Assembly: GCF_000230715.2 (NCBI RefSeq) | Contig: NC_019792.1 | Coordinates: 2,108,001-2,172,000 of the forward strand | Direction: 5' to 3' | Length of the DNA: 64,000 nt | Origin: Natronobacterium gregoryi SP2 | GTDB taxonomy: Archaea > Halobacteriota > Halobacteria > Halobacteriales > Natrialbaceae | Shown here: one piece after another, positions 33,108 to 43,044 of the stretch | How the letters are laid out: every line of letters begins with the position of its first letter | Position numbering within the stretch: the first letter of the stretch is position 1 | Made by a program: the position numbers and the translations under genes | Notes under the pieces: model-generated | Told to the model about the DNA's origin: nothing | The model's database searches: none | Seen by the model: the letters and a program-made list of their open reading frames with translations, nothing else

Positions 33108-33830
33108 ATGCGACTCACACGACTGCTGACACCCGACGGACCGATATCGGGACGGTACGAGGACGGCGTCGTCTACGCCGACGACGGCACGTACGAGGTC
33201 GGCGTCGACGGCCGACTGCTGCCACCCTGCGAGCCGTCGACGCTGTACTGCGTCGGCCGCAACTTCGCCGAGACGCTCGAGCAGATGGAGTACGAACGAC
33301 CCGAGGAACCGGACTTCTTCATCAAGCCGCCCACGGCGTTGCTGGGCCACGAGCAGCCGATTCCCTATCCCGAGTTCACCGACGAACTGACCTACGCCGG
33401 CGAACTCGCCGCAGTGATCGACGAACGCTGTCGTAACGTTGCTCCGGCGGAGGTTCCAGCGGTCGTCCGCGGCTACACCATCATGAACGACGTCGACGCA
33501 CTCGACCAGCAGGGCCGGACCGCACGCAAGGCCTTCGACGGCTCCGGCCCGCTCGGGCCGTGGCTCGAGACCGACCTCGACCCCCACGGGATCGACATGC
33601 ACACCGACGTCGCAGGCGAGCGCCGCCAGGAAGCCAACACCGAACTGATGCTGTTCGATCCCGACGAGATCGTTGCCTTCCTCTCGAGGCGGTTTACTCT
33701 CCGGCCGGGCGACGTCGTCGCGTTCGGCAGTCCCGCCAACCCGGGTCTCGTCGAACCCGGCGACAGCGTCGAGATTACATACGAGGGAGTCGGGACACTC
33801 CGGAACACGGTGGTCGGCTCAAGCGACTGA
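33108..33830 (+). CDS. Fumarylacetoacetate hydrolase-family enzyme
   Basis: 240 aa, FAH C-terminal fold. Motifs: YCVGRNFAETLEQM, EEPDFFIKPPTALLGH, LTYAGELAAVIDERC (metal Glu), VRGYTIMNDVDALDQQG and KAFDGSGPLGPW. Likely a beta-diketone hydrolase, hydratase or decarboxylase such as an acylpyruvase; a precise substrate is not readable. The TGA stop runs into the end of repeat P8. Confidence 0.88.
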   Translation: MRLTRLLTPDGPISGRYEDGVVYADDGTYEVGVDGRLLPPCEPSTLYCVGRNFAETLEQMEYERPEEPDFFIKPPTALLGHEQPIPYPEFTDELTYAGELAAVIDERCRNVAPAEVPAVVRGYTIMNDVDALDQQGRTARKAFDGSGPLGPWLETDLDPHGIDMHTDVAGERRQEANTELMLFDPDEIVAFLSRRFTLRPGDVVAFGSPANPGLVEPGDSVEITYEGVGTLRNTVVGSSD

Positions 33831-33915
33831 GACGGCTTACTGTAAACCATTTCCGGCGCAACTGATTCGGGCCACGGTTGCACTCTCGATGGCTTACAGC
33901 GGCCCGTACGAGACG
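33829..33915. repeat. Interspersed palindromic repeat, copy P8 (diverged)
   Basis: GAGACGGCTTACTGTAAACCA and TGGCTTACAGCGGCCCGTA outside; CGGCGCAACTG / CACGGTTGC inside. It begins in the FAH stop codon. Confidence 0.65.
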
Positions 33916-33927
33916 ATCTCCGGCTAC

Positions 33928-36039
33928 TCACAGCGGCGTGGGCGGTTCGGTGTTTATTTCGAACTGTGCACCCCCGTCGGTGCTTTCGGTCGCCTCGACG
34001 GTCCAGCCGTGAGCATCGGCGATGCTCCTGACGATGGCGAGGCCGAAGCCGGTCCCCTCGCCCGTCGTCGAGTACCCTCGATCGAATATTTCCTGGCGCT
34101 GCGTCGGTGGGATACCCGGGCCGTCGTCTGCCAGATAGAACCCGTCGTCGTCCTCGAGGGGGCCGATTCGAATCGTCACGTCCTCGCCGCCGTGGGTGAC
34201 GGCGTTCGAGAGGAGGTTCTCGATCAACTGGCGCAGACGCGACTCGTCGGCCTCAACGCGATGGTCACCGAGATCGACCTCCAGTGTTTCCCAGTTACTC
34301 GGTACTGTTTCACAGAGTGACTCGACCAGTGGCTCGAGCGCGACGGATTCTGTCTCGTCGACCTGTTGGCCCCTGCGTGCGAGCGTCAGCAGGTCGGTGA
34401 TGAGCGCGTTCATTCGCTCGTGGGCGGCCTCGATCCGATCGAAGTCCGCCGACGAACAACTCTCGCGCCCGAGCTCGAGGGCGGCCTGTGCGACCGTCAA
34501 CGGATTCCGGAGGTCGTGACTGACGATGGAGGTGAACTCCTCGAGGCGCGCGTTGGTCCGCTGGAGTTCCCGTTCTCGCTCTTTCCGTTCGGTGATGTCC
34601 TGGAACGCGCCGCGGGCACCGGTCAGGTTGCCATCGTCGTCGTACCACGGCGTTCCCACCGTCCGAACCCAGCGCGTCTCGTCTGTGTGCGTGACGATCC
34701 GCAACTCCAGATCGTAGTCGTCGCCCGTGGTCCACAGCCGCTCGAAGGCAGCCGTGATCCGCGCTCTGTCTCGAGGGTGATAGAAGTCGATTCCGTCCTC
34801 GATGGTCGGCTCGTACTCCGGGGGCAGTTCGTGAATGCGATAGACCTCGTCGGTCCATCGCATCGTCTCCGTCCGGAAATCGACTTCCCAGCCGCCGATG
34901 TCCGCAACCGACTGGATGTGTCGGAGAAACTCCCGTTTCTGCTCGAGTTCCCGCGTTCGTCGCTTGAGAGCCGTGATGTCTCTCCCTTCCGCAACGATCA
35001 GAACGACGTCCCCACGCTCGTCGGTGATCGGTCGAAGCGAGAAGTCGACGACGACCGTTTCGTCGGCCCCCTGTACCGTTTCGTCGTAGCGGACGAACTC
35101 ACCGGTGGCTGCCACCTCGATCGCGTCTTGCAGACGCTCCTGGGTTTCGGCGTCGATCTGCCACCACTCGGACTCCCAGACTGGACGCCCGATCACGTCC
35201 TCACGGCCGAACCCACCGAACTCCAGCGCGGTGTCGTTTGCCTTCAGCAGCGTCCCGTCTGGATCTAACAGTCCGGTAAACTGGTAGGTCTGGTTGAAAA
35301 TCGCGTCGTACTGGCGTTCGCGCTCTTTTTGCTCGGTGACGTTGCGCGTCGCACCGACGAGTTTCACGATCGCCCCGTCGACGACGACGGGACTGATTCG
35401 CGTCTCCCAGTAGGATCGTTCGTCGGGAACCGAAAGCACCTCCTCGTACTCGAGTGGCTCGTTCCTGGCGACGCACTGGCGGTAGTTCTCGAGAATGCGT
35501 TCACCCTCTTCGGGAGTGAAAACCGCCTGCAGTCGACGGCCACGGAGTTCGTCGTTCGTCAGCCCCGTGTGGGTTTCGTACACCGGATTGACTCGCTCGA
35601 GTCGAAACTCGTCTTCTGCTTCGTCGACGTCGACGAGAAAGAGCGCGTCCTGGGTGTTCTCGAATACGGTTTCTGCGAGTTCGACGTCGGACTGCTGACC
35701 CGGACGCTCGTCGCCGTCACGGACGATAATCGAGAGGCCGTCCTCGCCGGGATAGAGATGAACGCTGATCCGGGACTCGACCGGTTCACGGAGCAGCGTT
35801 TCGATCGAGCGTGACTCCTGGGTTGCCACGGCGTCACGGCAGTGTGACTCGAGTGCCGATCCGCGAAACACAGGAAAGACGTCCCAGAGCAGGTTGCCTT
35901 CGGCCTTCGTTGCTGGCGTTTCGCTCCAGGCTGCCATCTGCTCGTTCCAGTACGTGATCTGCCACTCGGCGTCTACCGCGCAGTGTGGGTCCGAGATGCG
36001 TTCGATCAATCGTTCGTAGTTCGGTCGTGTATCGGTCAT
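33928..36039 (-). CDS. Multi-PAS sensor histidine kinase
   Basis: 703 aa, soluble: no signal or membrane segment. Roughly four PAS domains (5-115, 125-240, 245-365, 372-495), two of them preceded by PAC-type ends (VTEQKERERQY, ITERKERERELQ). HisKA: FTSIVSHDLRNPL with His508. HATPase: LIENLLSNAVTHGG, LADDGPGIPP, and STTGEGTGFGLAIVRSI. It lies 288 bp downstream of a wHTH-receiver gene on the same strand, a likely partner. The signal is unknown; cytosolic PAS stacks usually sense redox, light or small ligands. Confidence 0.93.
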   Translation of the reverse strand: MTDTRPNYERLIERISDPHCAVDAEWQITYWNEQMAAWSETPATKAEGNLLWDVFPVFRGSALESHCRDAVATQESRSIETLLREPVESRISVHLYPGEDGLSIIVRDGDERPGQQSDVELAETVFENTQDALFLVDVDEAEDEFRLERVNPVYETHTGLTNDELRGRRLQAVFTPEEGERILENYRQCVARNEPLEYEEVLSVPDERSYWETRISPVVVDGAIVKLVGATRNVTEQKERERQYDAIFNQTYQFTGLLDPDGTLLKANDTALEFGGFGREDVIGRPVWESEWWQIDAETQERLQDAIEVAATGEFVRYDETVQGADETVVVDFSLRPITDERGDVVLIVAEGRDITALKRRTRELEQKREFLRHIQSVADIGGWEVDFRTETMRWTDEVYRIHELPPEYEPTIEDGIDFYHPRDRARITAAFERLWTTGDDYDLELRIVTHTDETRWVRTVGTPWYDDDGNLTGARGAFQDITERKERERELQRTNARLEEFTSIVSHDLRNPLTVAQAALELGRESCSSADFDRIEAAHERMNALITDLLTLARRGQQVDETESVALEPLVESLCETVPSNWETLEVDLGDHRVEADESRLRQLIENLLSNAVTHGGEDVTIRIGPLEDDDGFYLADDGPGIPPTQRQEIFDRGYSTTGEGTGFGLAIVRSIADAHGWTVEATESTDGGAQFEINTEPPTPL

Positions 36040-36327
36040 CGGTTGGCTGCTGCAAACGTCGGCCGTGTGAACTGCACAGCGACTCTGGTTCCGTGAGTTA
36101 TCCGGGCTGATTCGGTTAGGTTCCGTGCAACCACGGCGATCGAATGCTCGTCTCGTTCGGTTCGTGAAACGGCTCGAACGGTGGCCTCCCTCGACAGGAC
36201 GAGTAGAGACGTCCGTTCACCGTAGGCCAGTTGCGTTTCCTGCGGGACGCTCGTTCGACGTTCGCACTGATTGGGTCGGCGTCGTTCGACGAGACGTTTC
36301 TGGCGACGTGGTGTGGGACGCGTTCAG

Positions 36328-37086
36328 CTATCGGTCGACGGCCGTGCGAATCCGATCGACCAGTTCGTCGAACTGGCCCGTCTCCGGTCCCTTCTGGACG
36401 TAGTCGGTCACGCCGGTCGCGATGGCTCGGCTAGCGATCGTCTCGCTCCCTCTGGCGGTGAAGACGATAAACGGAATGGACGCGTCTTCCTCGCGGACGA
36501 CTTTCAGGAAGTCGAGGCCGCTGATACCTGGCATCTGGTAGTCGCTGACGATACAGTCGAACGACTCTCCCTCGAGTGTGGTTACTGCCTCGGCGGTGCT
36601 CGTTGCAGTGGTGACTGTCACGTCGTCGTTTTCGCGCTCGACGTAGGTCCCGACGGTTTCGGCGAGTCCAGGCTCGTCGTCGACGAGCAACACTCGAACG
36701 TCTGGATGTCGGTCGGTCTCTTTACGGCCTTCGAGCGCGCGGTCGAACCGGATCTGGTGGCGAACTGCGAGGTCGAGCCACTCGCCGATGTCGTCGTGAA
36801 TACCATCCGATTCGACGATCTCCGCTTCTGGATCGTACGTAACGAGACAGTTGTCGACCAGTTTGGGAACGTGGACGTGCAGCAACGCCGTCCGTACGTG
36901 TTCGGGATCGAGTCCGTCGGAGCCGTCGAGTTCTGCGATGACGTCGACGAGTTCCGCGAGCGTTGCAGCCCTTTGCTGGCGAAGATGAAACAGTACAGTC
37001 CGTCGCTGCGGGTTGGAGAGTACGTCGAACAACGCGCTACTCGAGCGACCACCGTGACCGTCGGGATCGGTTACTCCGTTCACCAT
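36328..37086 (-). CDS. wHTH-receiver response regulator (N-terminal DNA-binding domain)
   Basis: 252 aa from the ATG at 37086; an ATG at 37113 adds nine residues. The N-terminal 90 residues look like a haloarchaeal winged-helix domain (LFDVLSNPQRRTVLFHLRQQ). The C-terminal REC domain has VLLVDDEPGL, the phospho-acceptor Asp182 in IVSDYQMPG, FTARG and VQKGPE. Domain order is the reverse of most response regulators. An AT-rich promoter (ATAATATCTTTAATAATTTA) lies just upstream. The adjacent PAS kinase is the obvious partner. Confidence 0.88.
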   Translation of the reverse strand: MVNGVTDPDGHGGRSSSALFDVLSNPQRRTVLFHLRQQRAATLAELVDVIAELDGSDGLDPEHVRTALLHVHVPKLVDNCLVTYDPEAEIVESDGIHDDIGEWLDLAVRHQIRFDRALEGRKETDRHPDVRVLLVDDEPGLAETVGTYVERENDDVTVTTATSTAEAVTTLEGESFDCIVSDYQMPGISGLDFLKVVREEDASIPFIVFTARGSETIASRAIATGVTDYVQKGPETGQFDELVDRIRTAVDR

Positions 37087-37283
37087 GTACGGTGGATACG
37101 AGCATACAAACATAAGTATTATTAAATTATTAAAGATATTATGTTTTTGGTGACGGTCTGGGAGATCGGCGGTTTCCTGTGGACCCGAGTCCTGGGCATA
37201 CGTTTCGGTCGGCTACGGCACACGACCGTCCCCCGCCATCGCAGGAAGAAAAACACTTCCGCCCGCGCCCCCTCCCGGCTGAC

Positions 37284-37796
37284 GTGAGTACCGAGGCTCC
37301 CCCGCGCGTCGAGGTTTATCCCGGTCGGGAAGTCGTCGTCGAGTTCGATCCCGACCTCACCTTCGAGTGCGTCGACGACTGCACCTGGTGTTGTCACCAC
37401 GGCGTTCTCCTCTACGATCGGGACCTCCTCGAGCTCGCCCAGCGGGCCAACCTCGCCGAGAACACGACCGACTTCCGCGGCGAGAAGTTCGTCACCCGCG
37501 AGGAGAAAGACCGCGAGGACCACGTCGGCGACGACGGCTGTGCCTGTGCCTTCCTGCGGGAAGACGGCCTCTGTTCGCTGCACCTGGCGGACGACTGGAA
37601 ACCGACGCGGTGTTCGGTCTTCCCGCTTGCCGTCTGGCGCGAGGACGGCAACCTCCACGTCGACATTCGCGACTCGGCCCACGACCACTGTGACGGGCTG
37701 AACGTCAGCGACCGCACAGTGATCGACAACCTCGAGGCGTTCCTACCGGAGCTGCTGTGGGAACTCGAGAACCCGGATTCGGATCGAGAACTGTGA
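37284..37796 (+). CDS. YkgJ-type Cys-cluster (zinc/iron-chelating) protein
   Basis: 170 aa from the GTG at 37284; a GTG at 37179 would add a low-complexity leader. Cys-rich core: CVDDCTWCCHHGVLLYD, DDGCACAFLREDGLCSLH, KPTRCSVFPL and HDHCDGL. This CxxxCxxCC plus CxFL...CxxH pattern defines the YkgJ / putative metal-chelating family. Function uncharacterised. An N-terminal AMP-like beta segment precedes the cluster. Confidence 0.85.
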   Translation: MSTEAPPRVEVYPGREVVVEFDPDLTFECVDDCTWCCHHGVLLYDRDLLELAQRANLAENTTDFRGEKFVTREEKDREDHVGDDGCACAFLREDGLCSLHLADDWKPTRCSVFPLAVWREDGNLHVDIRDSAHDHCDGLNVSDRTVIDNLEAFLPELLWELENPDSDREL

Positions 37797-37858
37797 CCGC
37801 TGGTCCGTGTTACCAGCTCTCTCCAACCATTTAAACGTCTACCGTTCGTAGGTAGGCT

Positions 37859-38143
37859 GTGACAGAAAACTCCGGGCGACGGAACCTCCGTATGCCCAAC
37901 AGCGATGAAGTATTCGCCGTCGTAACCGAACACCTCGGTGGGAACCACGTCCAGCTCCGATGCGAGGACGGCGAGGAACGTCTCGGCCGTATTCCCGGCC
38001 GGATGAAATACCGAACCTGGATCGAGCAAGACGACATCGTCGTCGCCGAACCCTGGGACTGGCAGGACGAGAAGGCTACCATCGAGTGGCGCTACACCAG
38101 TCAGGACGCCGACCAGCTCCGCCGCGAAGGCCATATCGACTGA
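37859..38143 (+). CDS. eif1A: Translation initiation factor aIF-1A
   Basis: 94 aa from a GTG. S1/OB-fold with the conserved [20 protein letters not shown] and [20 protein letters not shown] blocks and the tail REGHID. Length fits archaeal aIF-1A, which promotes 30S scanning and initiator tRNA binding. CCATTTAAACG, about 28 nt upstream, is a good TATA box. Confidence 0.96.
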   Translation: MTENSGRRNLRMPNSDEVFAVVTEHLGGNHVQLRCEDGEERLGRIPGRMKYRTWIEQDDIVVAEPWDWQDEKATIEWRYTSQDADQLRREGHID

Positions 38144-38219
38144 ACTTCATTTGCGATCGTGTCCGCGGTAGTACAGCTCTTTTTCGCCACAGTAGCACTG
38201 GCGCTTTCGAGAGCGAACG

Positions 38220-38777
38220 CTACTCCTGCCCAGATTGCCACTCGTCTCGTAGCAACCCGTACCAGCACATGTCGTGGTACTCGCCGCGATACCACGCCGC
38301 CTCTCGCAGCGTCCCCTCGTGTTCGAACCCGAGCGACTCCAGCAGCCCGATCGAAGCGTCGTTGAAACTCCCGACGCGAGCCTCGAGTCGCCGCAGGTTC
38401 CGGTCCTCGAACGCGTACTGTATCAGCCGTGCAGTCGCGTCGGAGCCGTACCCCTGGCCGTGGTGTTCGGGTGCGAACCAGTAGGCGATCTCTGCGGCCC
38501 GCGACCGGGACGTTTCGTCGGGACCGTACTGCGATCCCGTGAGGCTAAGGACGCCCAGCGGCTCTTCGTCGGTACAGGCCAGGCAGTGAACGCCGTCGGA
38601 ACTCGAGAGGACGGTCTCGAAGAATTCCTCCCCCTGTTCGTAGTTCATCGGATCGATATCGAGTGCGGGACGCCACACTGCCGGATCGTTCATTACGCGA
38701 TGGAGGAACTCGAGGTCCTCCCGTTCGATCGGGCGGAGCGTCACTGCGTTACCTTCCAGAAAGAGTGGACCAGGCAT
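38220..38777 (-). CDS. GNAT acetyltransferase, RimJ/RimL type
   Basis: 185 aa. It starts MPGPLFLEGNAVTLRPIERED, a typical RimJ/L opening. The acetyl-CoA loop is EHHGQGYGSDATARLIQYAF, followed by NLRRLEARVGSFNDASIGLLESLGFEHEGTLR. Likely an N-terminal or small-molecule acetyltransferase; the substrate is not determinable. Confidence 0.9.
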   Translation of the reverse strand: MPGPLFLEGNAVTLRPIEREDLEFLHRVMNDPAVWRPALDIDPMNYEQGEEFFETVLSSSDGVHCLACTDEEPLGVLSLTGSQYGPDETSRSRAAEIAYWFAPEHHGQGYGSDATARLIQYAFEDRNLRRLEARVGSFNDASIGLLESLGFEHEGTLREAAWYRGEYHDMCWYGLLRDEWQSGQE

Positions 38778-38881
38778 ACCTCGTTTCGTGACAACGAGCG
38801 CAAATATTTTCTGGTGGCCTCACCAACGATGGAACACGCTCCCCCTGATTTATACGTCGGCCGTGTGACGTGTAGCTGCAT

Positions 38882-40726
38882 ATGAACGACGACGAGGACC
38901 TGCGCCAGGAGGTCCACCGTCTCCGTGACGACGTCGACGCCCTCCATCGTCGACTCGAGTCCCTCGAGGATCGACTCGATGCGAACGAGGATCGATCCGG
39001 GGATCGATCGACGGTAGCCGAAGCGACGGCTGATTCGCCCGCGGAAGACGTATCGAGCGCCGAGTGCGAGACCGATTCTGGCACGTCCACCATCGACGAC
39101 GCCGAGCTACCGGACAAAACGCCCGCCGACAGTCGTGACTGGGAGTTCGCGGTCGGCGTTCGCTGGCTCGGCCTCGCGGGCGCGGCCGCGCTCGTGATCG
39201 GCGTCGCGTTTTTCGTTCAGTTGGCGATCGAAATCGGGCTGCTCGGCCCGCTCGGGCGTGTCGCCGTCGGGACACTCGGCGGCCTGGCGTTGTTCGGTGC
39301 CGGCCGCTACGCCGCGACGCGACAGGAGTACGTCCGCTGGGGGCGCATCGCCGCCGGCGCGGGGATGGCCGTCGCCTACCTCAGCGTCTACGCAGCCTAC
39401 GGCTTCGAAGGCTACCGCGAGGCGATCGGGACGCCGCTGTGGGCCGTCCTCGCGGCGCTGACACTGCTGGTCGGCACGACGGCACTGGTCTCGATCCGGG
39501 ATGGCGCACCACTGGTCGTCGGCGAAGCGTTCCTGCTTGGCTACGTCACCGCAGCCCTGAGCCTCGAGGCCGCGACGCTGGTCGTGACGCCCGCGTACCT
39601 CCTGTTGCTCGCCGGCGGAGTGGTCGCCGTTGCCACGGTCGAGCCATGGAGCCGGCTCGTCCTCTCGAGTACGTTCGCCACCTACGGCGTCTTCCTGCTG
39701 TGGCTGCTCGATCTCGAGCCGTCGGCGGCTGCCATCGCGACCGCGGCGATCCTGACGCTCCTGGTCTATCTCGCCGGGGGATACGTCCTGCGTGACGTGG
39801 AGTCGGCACGATTCGAGAACCGACGCTACCGCGCTCAGGTGATCGCACTCCCGTTGGTCAACGCCGCGTTCGGGACGCTGTTGCTCGAGAACGCCGTCGA
39901 CGACGTGGCTCCCGACGCAGTCGGGCTCGGGGCAATCGCCGTCGCAGCCATCCTCGCGGGAGCCTACGCTGTCACCGACCGTCGACCGGTCCGGACCGAC
40001 GGCACTGCCGCGGCAGGCTCCGTCGTCTTCCTCGCGCTCGGCGTCGTGGTCGTCGCCGACACGTTCGCGGGGACGGTCGGTGCGCTCGCGGTCGTCTGTG
40101 CCGGCGTCCTCGCAGCGACCCACCTCGAAGAGCCCGGCTTCCGGTACGGGAGTCACGCCGTCGCCGGGGCGACGGTCCTCAAACTACTCGCCGTCGACAC
40201 GGACGAGTTGCCGGCGTTCGACGCTGCCGAACCGGTGGCGACGCTGACCGGCCGACCGGTCGCGTTCGCCCTCACGACCGCGGTCCTCTACGGGCTGGCG
40301 TGGTGGTTCGCTACCGACCGAGCGACGCTTTCTGTCGCAGAAAGCCGATACCTGCCGCCGCTCGAGGGAAGCTACGCGACCGTGGCGACCGGACTGGCCG
40401 TGCTCGTGCTTGCACTCGAGTTGTCCGGTCTCGGCGTCTCTGTCGCCTGGGTCCTGTTCGGACTCGTGTTGCTCACACTCGGTTTCACGCTCGACCGACG
40501 CGGGCTCCGAGCGCTGGCGATCGGCGTGTTCGGTCTCGCGACCGCGAAGGTCTTTCTCGTCGACACCCGCGATCTGGACACCGTCTCGCGGACGCTGTCG
40601 TTTCTCGTGCTGGGAGCCGTCCTGCTCGTCGCCTCCTACGCCTACGCGCGGTCCCGGCCGGACGTGAGTCTGGCTCTCGGCGACGCGCTCGGTCTCGAGG
40701 ACGAGGAGTGCCGAGAGGGGGAGTGA
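38882..40726 (+). CDS. DUF2339-like polytopic membrane protein
   Basis: 614 aa. An N-terminal coiled coil (VHRLRDDVDALHRRLESLED, residues 10-35) and an acidic linker precede about 15-17 closely spaced hydrophobic helices beginning at WLGLAGAAALVIGVAFFVQL. The pattern, including VGTLGGLALFGAGRYAATR and RWGRIAAGAGMAVAYLSVYA, matches DUF2339. Function unknown. Confidence 0.82.
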   Translation: MNDDEDLRQEVHRLRDDVDALHRRLESLEDRLDANEDRSGDRSTVAEATADSPAEDVSSAECETDSGTSTIDDAELPDKTPADSRDWEFAVGVRWLGLAGAAALVIGVAFFVQLAIEIGLLGPLGRVAVGTLGGLALFGAGRYAATRQEYVRWGRIAAGAGMAVAYLSVYAAYGFEGYREAIGTPLWAVLAALTLLVGTTALVSIRDGAPLVVGEAFLLGYVTAALSLEAATLVVTPAYLLLLAGGVVAVATVEPWSRLVLSSTFATYGVFLLWLLDLEPSAAAIATAAILTLLVYLAGGYVLRDVESARFENRRYRAQVIALPLVNAAFGTLLLENAVDDVAPDAVGLGAIAVAAILAGAYAVTDRRPVRTDGTAAAGSVVFLALGVVVVADTFAGTVGALAVVCAGVLAATHLEEPGFRYGSHAVAGATVLKLLAVDTDELPAFDAAEPVATLTGRPVAFALTTAVLYGLAWWFATDRATLSVAESRYLPPLEGSYATVATGLAVLVLALELSGLGVSVAWVLFGLVLLTLGFTLDRRGLRALAIGVFGLATAKVFLVDTRDLDTVSRTLSFLVLGAVLLVASYAYARSRPDVSLALGDALGLEDEECREGE

Positions 40727-40730
40727 CGAT

Positions 40731-41426
40731 TCATCGCGTCGCTTGCTTCCACTCTTTCAGTCCGAGGACGTTCCCGTCCAGTTCGTCTGTGCCGGCGTCG
40801 GTAGCTGCCCAGACGAACATCTCGGCGACGTGCTCGGGTTTCCGTCCACCCGCACCCGACAACTCGGTTTCGACCCGTCCTGGATCGAGACAGCCGACGA
40901 CGTACTCGGTGTCGGCAGCGAACCCGCGGACCACGGCCTCGGCGGTCGCCTTCGAGACTGCGTACGAGCCATAACCTGGCTGTGCGTCGCGGGCGACGGC
41001 ACCCGTGGGGACGAGCACGCGTGCGCCCTCCTCGAGGTGTGGCAGTGCCTCCCGAATCGTCGCGAAGACGCCTCGGCCGTTGGTCCGCCAGTGATCGTCG
41101 AACGCCGTGTACGACTCCTCGTCGGTCGGCGTCTCACCCGACTCGCCGTGATAAACGCCTGCCGCGGCGACGACGACGTCGATCCCGCTCGAGTCGCCGA
41201 TTCGCGAGGCGGTCTCGACCAGTCGTTCGACGTCGAACTCGTCGCGGACGTCGGTCCGGAGACCGGTGACGGTCGCGTCGTCTGACTCGAGCGCTTCGAC
41301 GGCTTCGTCGACCTCGTCGCCGTCTCGAGCGCCGACGACGACGGTTGCTCCGTTCGTGGCGAACGCGCCCGCGACGGCGCGTCCGATACCTCGCGTTCCA
41401 CCAGTGACGACGACTGTTCCGTCCAT
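40731..41426 (-). CDS. Short-chain dehydrogenase/reductase
   Basis: 231 aa Rossmann enzyme. TGGTRGIGRAVA is the cofactor loop, VVAAAGVYHG follows, and the catalytic YGSYAVSK has the Tyr and Lys; the Ser is less clear (LVPTGAVAR has Thr). ARDG after the second strand suggests NADP preference. Divergent from the carotenoid operon; they share a 105-bp promoter region. Confidence 0.9.
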   Translation of the reverse strand: MDGTVVVTGGTRGIGRAVAGAFATNGATVVVGARDGDEVDEAVEALESDDATVTGLRTDVRDEFDVERLVETASRIGDSSGIDVVVAAAGVYHGESGETPTDEESYTAFDDHWRTNGRGVFATIREALPHLEEGARVLVPTGAVARDAQPGYGSYAVSKATAEAVVRGFAADTEYVVGCLDPGRVETELSGAGGRKPEHVAEMFVWAATDAGTDELDGNVLGLKEWKQATR

Positions 41427-41479
41427 ACCATTCGATACGGTCGGAATATACAGGAACCCTACGGGTCGTCACAGTCCGA

Positions 41480-41488
41480 GATAAATAC
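41480..41488 (+). promoter_or_regulatory. TATA box of the carotenoid operon
   Basis: GATAAATAC lies 44-52 nt before the crtD ATG at 41532. The following TACGTTAGTAAGTACG contains an imperfect short repeat. Confidence 0.4.
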
Positions 41489-41531
41489 GTTAGTAAGTAC
41501 GTTTTTCACGGCTGCAACGTTCAGTTGAGGT

Positions 41532-43016
41532 ATGCAATCGCTTGCTGGTGATTCCATCGTCGTCGTCGGCGGTGGTATCGGGGGACTCTCGACGGCCTGT
41601 TATCTCGCCGACGCGGGTGCCGACGTGCGAGTTATCGAGAAAAACGAGCAACTGGGAGGTCGTGCGAGTCGCCTCGAGACGGACGGCTTCGAGTTCGACA
41701 TGGGGCCGTCGTGGTACCTGATGCCCGACGTCTTCGAGCGGTTCTTCGCGGATTTCGATCGAGAGCCGTCAGAGTACTACGGGCTCACCCACCTGGACCC
41801 ACACTACCGGATCTTCTTCAAAGACGAAGACAGGGTCGACGTGACTCCTGATCTCGAACGCACGAAAGATGTCTTCGAGGAGTACGAGCAGGGCGCGGGC
41901 GAGACGCTCGAGCGCTATCTCGAGAAGTCACGGGAGAACTACGAGATTGGGATGAAACACTTCGTCTACGAGGACCGGGAGCGACTCCGGGACTATCTGG
42001 ACCTGGACGTCGCCCGACAGGCGCGGGGGCTCTCGCTGCTGGGATCGATGCAGGGCCACGTCGAGAACTACTTCGATCACCCGAAACTCCAGCAGATAAT
42101 GCAGTACACGCTGGTGTTTCTGGGGGGCTCACCGAAGAACACGCCGGCGCTGTACAATCTGATGAGCCACGTCGACTTCAACCTCGGCGTCTGGTATCCC
42201 GAAGGCGGAATGAAAAGCGTCGTCGACGGCATCGCCGACCTCGGCCGGGAGCTGGGCGTCGAGTACGACACCAACCGACCGGCGACGGCGATCAAGGGAC
42301 GTGAAGGAGCGTTCCTCGTCGAGACGCCCGAGGGGCCGCTCAAGCCAGATCTGGTCGTCTCGAACACCGATTACGCCCACGCCGAACAGGAGTTGCTCGC
42401 GCCCGATCAACGTGGCTACGACGCCGACTACTGGGAGTCACGGACGTACGCCCCCTCCGCATTCTTGCTGTATCTCGGCGTCGAGGGCGACGTCGACGAG
42501 CTCGCCCACCACACGCTCGTCCTCCCGACCGACTGGGACCACCACTTCGATCAGATCTTCGAGGACCCACAGTGGCCCGACGACCCTGCCTACTACGTCT
42601 GTGTCCCCTCGGAGACCGACGACGCCGTCGCTCCCGAGGATCACAGCAACCTGTTCGTGCTGGTCCCGATCGCGCCGGGACTCGAGGACACGCCCGAGAT
42701 CCGCGACCGGTATCGCGACGACGTGCTCGACGACCTCGCGGAGAACACTGGAACCGACCTCCGTGACCGGATCGTCCTCGAGGAGCGGTTCTGCATCGAG
42801 GACTTCGCCGACCGGTACAACAGCAACCAGGGGACGGCGCTTGGCCTCGCTCACACGCTTCGACAGACGGCACTGTTCCGCCCGCCACACCGCTCGAAGG
42901 AGGTCGACGGACTCTACTTCGTCGGCGGCGATACGACGCCCGGCATCGGCGTTCCGATGTGTCTTATCAGCGGCGAAGTGACGGCCGAGAAGGTGCTCGA
43001 GGACTACGGCCGATGA
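41532..43016 (+). CDS. crtD: Carotenoid 3,4-desaturase / phytoene-desaturase family
   Basis: 494 aa FAD-dependent CrtI-type desaturase. The dinucleotide-binding motif VVVGGGIGGLSTACYLADAG is at the N-terminus; GRASRLETDGFEFDMGPSWY follows; the C-terminal FVGGDTTPGIGVPMCLISGE is the CrtI signature. It is the first gene of a tight trio with a lycopene elongase and CruF, the arrangement of bacterioruberin operons in which this gene is the 3,4-desaturase CrtD rather than phytoene desaturase. Confidence 0.88.
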   Translation: MQSLAGDSIVVVGGGIGGLSTACYLADAGADVRVIEKNEQLGGRASRLETDGFEFDMGPSWYLMPDVFERFFADFDREPSEYYGLTHLDPHYRIFFKDEDRVDVTPDLERTKDVFEEYEQGAGETLERYLEKSRENYEIGMKHFVYEDRERLRDYLDLDVARQARGLSLLGSMQGHVENYFDHPKLQQIMQYTLVFLGGSPKNTPALYNLMSHVDFNLGVWYPEGGMKSVVDGIADLGRELGVEYDTNRPATAIKGREGAFLVETPEGPLKPDLVVSNTDYAHAEQELLAPDQRGYDADYWESRTYAPSAFLLYLGVEGDVDELAHHTLVLPTDWDHHFDQIFEDPQWPDDPAYYVCVPSETDDAVAPEDHSNLFVLVPIAPGLEDTPEIRDRYRDDVLDDLAENTGTDLRDRIVLEERFCIEDFADRYNSNQGTALGLAHTLRQTALFRPPHRSKEVDGLYFVGGDTTPGIGVPMCLISGEVTAEKVLEDYGR

Positions 43017-43044
43017 CGACTCAGACTGCTCGACTGTGAGAACG

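Noticed and set aside
36040-36327. Possible gene between the PAS kinase and regulator
   Set aside because: Short frames only, no coding bias; treated as an intergenic leader.
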